From positions 1 to 10,259 of the forward strand of contig JAHBMJ010003469.1 of the NCBI GenBank assembly GCA_018398765.1: a stretch of 10,259 bases of DNA. The letters are read 5' to 3'. Every line of letters begins with the position of its first letter. Positions within the stretch are counted from its first letter, which is position 1. The notes beneath the pieces are model-generated. The model was given only the letters and a program-made list of their open reading frames with translations, had not been told where the DNA came from and did not search any database. The position numbers and the translations under genes were made by a program. This DNA comes from Chromera velia (lineage: Eukaryota; Sar; Chromeraceae). Below, piece after piece: positions 8,001 to 10,259 of this stretch.

Positions 8001-8278
8001 GCACAGGTGCCGTGAAGCACACCATGACAGGAAGTTTTGTTGTTGCAGGCCGTCGTCCATTTCAGGTTTCGAAAATGACTCAAGTTTCGGTTGGGAAATC
8101 GGGGAAGCGTTCTCTGCTTGGCCTTTGCTCTCTACCTACAGGTCCGTAAGAGACAAAAGAGGTGGCAAGTCGTGAGGCTGCAGCCCAGACACGGCCCTTA
8201 CAAGGCTGTATGAAACACACACAGTCTGACACGGCCAGGGAGTGAACTTAGGTCGGGACTGAGACACTCGTTGTTCAT
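1742..8278 (-). CDS. PARP6/8-like ADP-ribosyltransferase fused to a UBE2Q-like UBC domain (whole spliced gene)
   Basis: This is the main gene of the window, read on the minus strand in about a dozen exons. Order: possible start exon (8278), N-terminal PARP6/8-like region (8135-7507), cysteine cluster and helical region (7380-6279), PARP catalytic domain (6050-about 4553), short linker exon (4196-4138), long charged linker with two cysteine/histidine motifs (3930-3031), UBC first half (2715-2481 and 1980-1856). PARP6/8-type enzymes move a single ADP-ribose from NAD+ to proteins; UBC domains of E2 enzymes carry ubiquitin on a cysteine. Joining the two suggests cross-talk of both modifications, as in the fungal PARP-UBC fusions; that role is inference. 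Phases agree at most junctions. Three problems remain: two frame changes within the linker, an unclear B-C junction, and no visible second half of the UBC fold. Past 1856 the open frame runs to a TAA at 1744-1742, overlapping AATAAA. Confidence 0.72.
1856..1980 (-). CDS. PARP-UBC gene, UBC exon 2: first strands of UBC domain
   Basis: The acceptor is CACGGATGTACAG. Phase 1 completes a lysine codon and gives FEVELQKDSLFHWRVRVLPE, closely following the UBE2Q pattern (Y-S-V-E-L-x-x-D-S-L-Y-x-W-x-V). It continues GDGRLRKELVERFAQPAE to a GTCGGT donor, phase 0. The frame stays open as VGVEWLL, which still resembles UBE2Q, and then loses resemblance, ending at a TAA at 1744-1742. The expected F-P-x-x-Y-P-F-x-P-P segment and the catalytic cysteine were not found on either strand to position 1. 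The gene may be truncated, mis-assembled, or the remaining exons too diverged to see. Confidence 0.65.
2007..2080 (+). repeat. GA-rich microsatellite
   Basis: The plus strand is AGAGAG with a central run of GGGAGGGAGGGA. It lies in an intron, so the transcript carries a long CU tract. It gives spurious open frames (R-E-R-E and L-S-L-S) on both strands. Confidence 0.9.
2458..2460. other. Assembly gap (NNN)
   Basis: Three N follow 13 consecutive C; probably a homopolymer-linked gap of unknown true size. Confidence 0.95.
2481..2715 (-). CDS. PARP-UBC gene, UBC exon 1: linker and first helix of UBC domain
   Basis: The acceptor is GATCATCTGCAG, phase 0, which fits exon K. It begins KILSKKKKTSGSQREGQNG and passes through a Gly/Ser/Thr-rich disordered stretch. 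It ends CSAETLKRLQSEFKSFSKAP, the pattern of the first amphipathic helix of UBE2Q-type E2 enzymes (R-L-x-x-E-L/F). The donor GACAA|GTGACA leaves phase 1, which fits the next exon. The intron that follows holds the N gap and a long GA repeat. Confidence 0.6.
2716..3030 (-). other. Intron of PARP-UBC gene between exon K and UBC exon 1
   Basis: A 315-base interval between a GTGCGT donor and a CTGCAG acceptor, phase 0 on both sides. Nothing recognisable is seen inside it. The 3' end of exon K has an alternative donor (GTCGGC, 3036), also phase 0. Confidence 0.45.
3031..3930 (-). CDS. PARP-UBC gene, exon K: charged disordered linker with two C-x-H-G...C-x-x-C motifs, frame broken
   Basis: It starts at a TTTCAATGCAG acceptor with MMQGEKEKAKLAGWVEEAPE and runs through a low-complexity region rich in S, G, E, D, K and R (for example KRQKQEDEPDSQSEG). 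Two similar motifs then occur: CSHGRVPRSSCHEC and CVHGIHRSLCTAC, the C-x-H-G-x3-R-x2-C-x2-C type seen as tandem zinc-finger-like units in many protist proteins. The coding frame changes twice: near 3790-3640 (an 8-G run at about 3767-3774, or a small intron) and at 3168-3187 (an exact 10-base tandem duplication between the two motifs). It ends ...GFGEIVG at a GTGCGT donor, phase 0. Confidence 0.6.
3168..3187. repeat. Exact 10-base tandem duplication that breaks the reading frame
   Basis: The unit GCTCACTCTT occurs twice in a row (3168-3177, 3178-3187), followed by a further matching GC. On the minus strand the first motif ends in the frame before it, and the second motif is in the frame after it. 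One unit fewer would put both motifs in one frame. Confidence 0.85.
4138..4196 (-). CDS. PARP-UBC gene, exon J: short linker exon, possibly UBA-like
   Basis: Bounded by GAATGTGTGCAG and TGG|GTGAGT, it reads NGIAMRYISDLGVEDAVKW. The end (V-E-D-A-V-K-W, continued by M-M-Q in the next exon) looks like the last helix of a ubiquitin-associated (UBA) domain, but the first helix and the usual M-G-F/Y loop are not clearly present. Phase 0 out matches exon K. The incoming phase (1) is not satisfied by the obvious donor of exon I, so a small exon may be missing between 4200 and 4550. Confidence 0.5.
4553..4587 (-). CDS. PARP-UBC gene, exon I: probable last strand of the PARP domain
   Basis: After the acceptor TTCATTGTCAG, the phase-1 reading is FRVYIDSQTPAP, giving ...NQLVFRVYIDSQ across the junction. 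That resembles the closing strand of PARP6/16 (x-x-V-Y-x-x-x-Q). The frame meets a TGA 5 codons later, so it must be spliced near the GTAATT at 4552 or end the protein. A second reading (phase 2) is open to a perfect GTGAGT donor at 4520. The third triad position cannot be placed with confidence. Confidence 0.45.
4749..4893 (-). CDS. PARP-UBC gene, exon H: late strands of PARP catalytic domain
   Basis: The acceptor is GATGTCTGCAG, phase 0. It reads CPQLILGVVEILDQPDCW, then GSGGIWCVKDESAVCLR. This fits the conserved C-I-A-L-x-E-V-I ... G-x-I-W-V-C-x-x-x-x-V-C-x-R stretch of PARP6/8. The best donor, GTGAGT at 4748, leaves phase 1. Confidence 0.75.
5093..5122 (-). CDS. PARP-UBC gene, exon G: 30-base micro-exon
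   Basis: Ten codons (QCIDYSEAVP) lie between TTTCTTTCTTTTGCGAG and GTAAGT, phase 0 on both sides. Both splice sites are strong, and the phase fits its neighbours without a remainder. The family gives no firm check because this loop is variable. Confidence 0.5.
5250..5374 (-). CDS. PARP-UBC gene, exon F: GAAFGDGIY loop with catalytic tyrosine
   Basis: The acceptor is TGCGTACAG, and the donor AAAG|GTGAGT is perfect. Phase 1 in completes the glycine codon. It reads GAAFGDGIYCANSAFKALQY and then CGGVFV...VRTPYAK. G-x-G-I-Y is the motif that carries the second triad residue (tyrosine) and stacks nicotinamide; the trailing S-A-F-K-A-L-Q-Y matches the helix that follows it in PARPs. This is the strongest single piece of evidence for the family. 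Confidence 0.85.
5418..5475 (+). repeat. CA microsatellite followed by GA-rich tract
   Basis: A run of ACACAC (about 5418-5442) passes directly into AGAGAGAGAGAAAGAGGG. It lies in the intron between exons E and F and has no coding meaning. Confidence 0.9.
5653..5711 (-). CDS. PARP-UBC gene, exon E: SILRNGL segment of PARP catalytic domain
   Basis: This 59-base exon lies between CATGCAG and CAG|GTCGGC, phase 2 in and phase 1 out. It reads YSILRNGLRDLSGSELMTS, nearly identical in its core (S-I-L-R-N-G-L) to human PARP6/8. It is too short to show as a long open frame, and a different frame is open across the same bases. Confidence 0.75.
5963..6050 (-). CDS. PARP-UBC gene, exon D: start of PARP catalytic domain (HGSP, first catalytic residue)
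   Basis: The acceptor TGTCTCTCTCTGCCTGCAG is excellent. Phase 1 joins it to exon C, giving T-R-E-D-R-F-Q-R-R-K. It then reads SGSFFAFHGSPVW; FAFHGS is the NAD-binding H-G-S/T motif of PARP6/8, and its histidine is the first residue of the catalytic triad. The donor is ambiguous: GTGGTC at 5962 (gives ...PVWN) or GTCGGT at 5959 (gives ...PVWKWC). Both leave phase 2 and differ by one residue. Confidence 0.75.
6279..7380 (-). CDS. PARP-UBC gene, exon C: four-cysteine cluster and helical region before the catalytic domain
   Basis: A long exon in one open frame. The probable acceptor is TCAATGCAG|CAG at 7380 (phase 0); an alternative acceptor is TCATTCGCAG at 7267. Near its start comes C-x2-C-x14-C-x4-C (KRCVMC ... 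TTCRDQFCMELF), the same cysteine layout that PARP6 and PARP8 carry and which probably binds zinc. A long helical middle follows, then LYRLVYFVMSSCPLTLKVI and a final L-S-N-G-A-T-R-E, which lines up with the segment just before the catalytic domain in PARP6/8. It ends at 6279 in phase 1 (GAGG|GTCAAT). The frame stays open beyond, but turns into a pyrimidine-rich run of L, S and F, which is intron. Confidence 0.7.
7507..7576 (-). CDS. PARP-UBC gene, exon B: continuation of N-terminal region
   Basis: This exon follows a GCGTGCAG acceptor, phase 0, 118 bases after exon A. It reads VAPELKDALEEELIQVAVFQ, which continues the PARP6/8 pattern of acidic loop, strand, then V-F-Q. The 3' limit is uncertain: a GTGGGA donor at 7507/7506 would leave phase 1, whereas the next clear acceptor (7380) wants phase 0. 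A serine-rich frame (nine serines in a row) is open at 7500-7390 and may be part of the protein through another splice choice or a small indel. Confidence 0.45.
7695..8135 (-). CDS. PARP-UBC gene, exon A: N-terminal PARP6/8-like region
   Basis: The 147 codons begin after a good 3' splice site (TTTTGTCTCTTACGGACCTGTAG) and end at AAG|GTCAGC in phase 0. An ATG at 8060 lies inside. The second half reads ...VQVSLLPSFLCSFDGRELERL and then LDLDLRQPLTIALVFSIK. This has the pattern of the N-terminal domain of vertebrate PARP6/PARP8: an alternating strand, then an L-R-x-P motif, then a second strand ending in F-S. The resemblance comes from memory of the family, not from an alignment program. The first 60 residues are polar and probably disordered. 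Confidence 0.6.
8231..8278 (-). CDS. Possible first coding exon of the PARP-UBC gene
   Basis: An ATG at 8278 opens 16 codons (MNNECLSPDLSSLPGR) ending at a GTCAGA donor in phase 0. That matches the phase-0 acceptor of the next exon at 8135 and gives a 95-base intron. The frame is also open upstream of the ATG, to a TGA near 8355, so the start could lie elsewhere. No promoter element is evident. The alternative start is the ATG at 8060 inside the next exon. Confidence 0.3.
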
Positions 8279-8542
8279 GGACAAAATTGTTCCCGACGGC
8301 AGCACTCTGGAAATGTCAGTGAAAGCAACTTCACCACGAACTCCTTTCACAGCTTCTCATATTACTTCTCGTGCAGCAGCATTGCAGCAGCAGAAACTGA
8401 CGCTTTTGGGCGATAATCCCCCGGCGATTGAGATCGAATGCCGCCAATTAAGGCATGCATCAAGATTACGCGTGTCTAAATATTTTTAGTCACGCAAATG
8501 GAGGGGTTGCTTTTACAGGGGGGCGCACAACATTTTAATAAA
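8279..8542. other. Interval between PARP-UBC gene start and candidate LTR
   Basis: 264 bases. The minus strand is open from about 8355 into the proposed first exon; otherwise I see nothing I can name. If the first exon is right, the promoter or 5' untranslated region should lie here or within the LTR. A plus-strand frame (8271-8489) is open but overlaps this and has no recognisable content. Confidence 0.35.
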
Positions 8543-8926
8543 TGTTACTCTGAGTATATATATAGTGTAAGCTGCGTACGGTACTAGAGGCTCAATTACG
8601 ATAAGCGTAGATCGTAGGCAGACTCACATTAAAGTATGACCTAGCAGAGTCAATCTGTTGATCCACTATCCAGACCAGCCAACACCACGATAGAGAGACT
8701 GGCACAGAACAACTTTCGCATGCAAAGGTCAGACCTCACTTTATCCAGACTGGCCGCACGCAGCGTTGCGAGGTCAGCGGCGGCCCTAGCGCGACGCGAC
8801 GCTCGTGGCAGGCCCACACCTGCCCACCTTCTTAAGCTGACGTCCACGCTCAGCTCAATCACTCAGACCATCGAAATCGAACCATAGAGGTATGAATGAA
8901 GTTGGTAAGCCACGACCGACACTACA
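8543..8926 (-). repeat. Candidate 3' long terminal repeat of the chromovirus
   Basis: On the minus strand this begins TGTAGTGTCGG (8926), directly after a purine tract, and would end ...AGAGTAACA (8543), giving TGT...ACA ends and 384 bases. Position, length and ends suit a Ty3/gypsy LTR. The matching 5' LTR lies outside the window, so this cannot be confirmed by comparison. A TATATATATA run lies close to the far end, which is unusual for a promoter box in an LTR. A plus-strand frame of about 80 codons (8645-8887) is open within it, GC-rich and arginine/alanine-rich, with no recognised family. Confidence 0.4.
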
Positions 8927-8940
8927 GTATGCCTCTTCTA
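8927..8940 (-). other. Candidate polypurine tract of the retroelement
   Basis: On the minus strand the bases TAGAAGAGGCATAC begin with the pol stop codon and are purine-rich just before TGTAGTG. In LTR retroelements the plus-strand primer tract sits exactly between the last codon and the 3' LTR. Confidence 0.4.
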
Positions 8941-9250
8941 CCACATGTATACGACGTCCTCGGAATCACTCTCAGTATCTTCAGGCTGAGAAGCAGATAG
9001 CCAGAGAACACACAGTCTAGGAAGCTGCGTCTCTAACTGACAGATTCGCACCCCGCTCCATACAGCCTTCTCGACTGCACTGACGTGCACCACACGTCTT
9101 CTCAACTCCATCCCACACCTGCCTGCCTTCTTCTTCGCTGCTTCTCTTCTTTTCTCCTTGAAGGCATGCAGAGCTTCCTTTGCATGCGTGAGGCTAACTA
9201 ACGGTTCCCACGACGTATTTTCCTTACTCTCCCCCTTCCACCAGATGAGA

Positions 9251-9348
9251 TAGTGCGCCTGTCCGTCGATCCGCCTGTGATCCAGAATTTCTTCAACTTT
9301 AGTGCGCCTGTCCGTCGATCCGCCTGTGATCCAGAATTTCTTCAACTT
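9251..9348. repeat. Perfect 49-base tandem duplication in the chromodomain
   Basis: 9251-9299 and 9300-9348 are identical. Because 49 is not a multiple of three, the frame shifts: the first copy read on the minus strand gives EEILDHRRIDGQAH and then a stop, the second gives the same residues in the frame that continues into YLIWWKG. The exact identity points to a recent event or an assembly error. Confidence 0.95.
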
Positions 9349-9670
9349 CATATTCCACCTCTGTAGAGGTTGGAAGACGGATGGCAGGCAACGGATCAGT
9401 CTTCTCCCTCTCATACTTTTTCAAGAAGGAGACATTGATCACGTTGTGTATCCGTGCACCTGCAGGGAAAATAAGCTCATATGCGTTGTCGTGTATCTTT
9501 CTTTCTACCTCAAAGGGTCCATAATACACCGGTTCGAGTTTCCTCACTATTCCTCCTGGCTTTCTATCTCCTTTGAAGTAAGAATTACGGACAAGTACAT
9601 ATTCTCCAGGCTCGAAAGATACTTCCCTCCTGTGTGGATCTACCTGTTGTGCCATCTGCTGTCTTACCTT

Positions 9671-9673
9671 CTA
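9671..9673 (-). other. In-frame TAG inside pol
   Basis: The minus-strand frame reads ...IMRAKERL, TAG, then KVRQQMAQQVDP in the same frame. Family members continue without a stop here, so this is a point-mutation break or, less likely, a readthrough signal. Confidence 0.85.
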
Positions 9674-10259
9674 CAATCTTTCTTTTGCTCTCATAATTTC
9701 TGCCTCTCTGGCGTCTGCGAATTCTGCTGCTGGAGGGCAGAAAGATTTCGTTCGTACAGAGACAGAAGGCAGACGAATGGGATCGCGGCCGTACAGAAAA
9801 CGGAATGGAGACATGCTGAGAGCTGAATGAACTGAATCGCGATATGCAAACTGACACACAGCCAACCACTTCGGCCAGTCTGACTGGTGTTCATCCACAA
9901 AACAGCGCAGCATTTGCTCAATCGTTTGATTGTCTCTCTCTGTCTGTCCATCCGACTGTGGATGCCCTCTCGTGCTCATGTTCAATTTTGTCTTCCACAG
10001 TCGAGCAAGCTCCTGCCAAAAAGCAGAAAGGAAACGAGGATCACGATCACTCACCACCGATTGAGGCATCCCGTACTCGAGGATCACTCGTTCAAAGACT
10101 GCCTCTGCCGTCCCCTCTGCCGTGATTCCTGAGGAGACTGCAATGAAGCAAGGAGCTTTAGACAGACGATCGACAACAGAGAGAATTCCATCCACCCATT
10201 CATTCTTATACAACACCCTCGGGAGTCCAAATACAAAATCAAGAGAGAATGACTGAAAT

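Larger units (their letters stand above)
8938..10258 (-). pseudogene. pol: Ty3/gypsy chromovirus pol, 3' part: integrase, GPY/F region, chromodomain (broken)
   Basis: The open frame enters from beyond the window edge. The integrase core shows all three acidic residues: D in FSLDFVFGLP (about 10240), D in VVSDRDPRF, and E in GHPQSDGQTERDNQ, the last two separated by 35 residues as in the D,D-35-E family. A GPY/F-type segment follows (YYGPFEVERKIHDNAYEL ... INVSFLKKY), then a chromodomain (YEVEEILDHR ... YLIWWKGESKENTSWEP), which defines chromoviruses and guides integration to marked chromatin. The frame has two breaks: TAG at 9673-9671 just after the integrase core, and a 49-base duplication in the chromodomain. 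About 70 residues follow the chromodomain, ending in an acidic stretch (EDTESDSEDVVYMW) and TAG at 8940-8938. Reverse transcriptase and gag lie outside. As read, this copy cannot make a full integrase. Confidence 0.88.

Noticed and set aside
9302-9826. 174-codon plus-strand frame
   Set aside because: Antisense to clear integrase and chromodomain sequence.
1-10259. tRNA, rRNA or other structured RNA genes
   Set aside because: No recognisable tRNA box patterns or rRNA segments were seen on either strand; short or diverged RNAs cannot be excluded by eye.

Overview
The window looks like nuclear DNA of a protist with many introns. Coding segments on the minus strand are interrupted by introns of about 100-500 bases that begin with GT (several with GTGAGT or GTAAGT) and end with a pyrimidine tract plus AG. 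There is no operon-like packing. GA and CA microsatellites are present, and there is a 3-base N gap at 2458-2460. A Ty3/gypsy chromovirus and a PARP-UBC gene would suit an alveolate such as a chromerid or coccidian, but the sequence alone does not settle the species.

Layout, right to left, because every recognisable gene is on the minus strand. (1) 10258-8938: 3' part of a chromovirus pol gene (integrase, GPY/F region, chromodomain), broken by an in-frame TAG at 9673-9671 and by an exact 49-base tandem duplication (9251-9299 / 9300-9348). A purine tract and a candidate 3' LTR (about 8543-8926) follow. (2) About 8278 to about 1856 (or 1742): one long spliced gene whose product resembles PARP6/PARP8-type ADP-ribosyltransferases. 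It has an N-terminal PARP6/8-like region, a four-cysteine cluster, a catalytic domain spread over small exons (HGSP, SILRNGL, GAAFGDGIY), a disordered charged linker, two C-x-H-G...C-x-x-C motifs, and the first half of a UBE2Q-like ubiquitin-conjugating (UBC) domain. PARP-UBC fusions are known from filamentous fungi; this one adds cysteine/histidine motifs between the two domains. The half of the UBC fold that should carry the catalytic cysteine was not found. (3) 1032-456: two open coding-like segments of one or two unrecognised genes. (4) 152-385 and about 1165-1356: two copies, in opposite orientation, of a small inverted-repeat element with an internal repeat of about 33 bases. The first copy has 30-base terminal inverted repeats and a perfect 8-base target duplication.

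The exon chain was worked out by hand from reading frame, splice-site shape and family resemblance. Where phases agree the junctions are fairly secure: A-B and C through H-I, J-K, K to UBC1, and UBC1 to UBC2. The junctions B-C and I-J and the frame changes inside exon K are not settled. The retroelement lies just upstream of the PARP gene in the same orientation, so its 3' LTR is about 0.3 kb from the proposed gene start.
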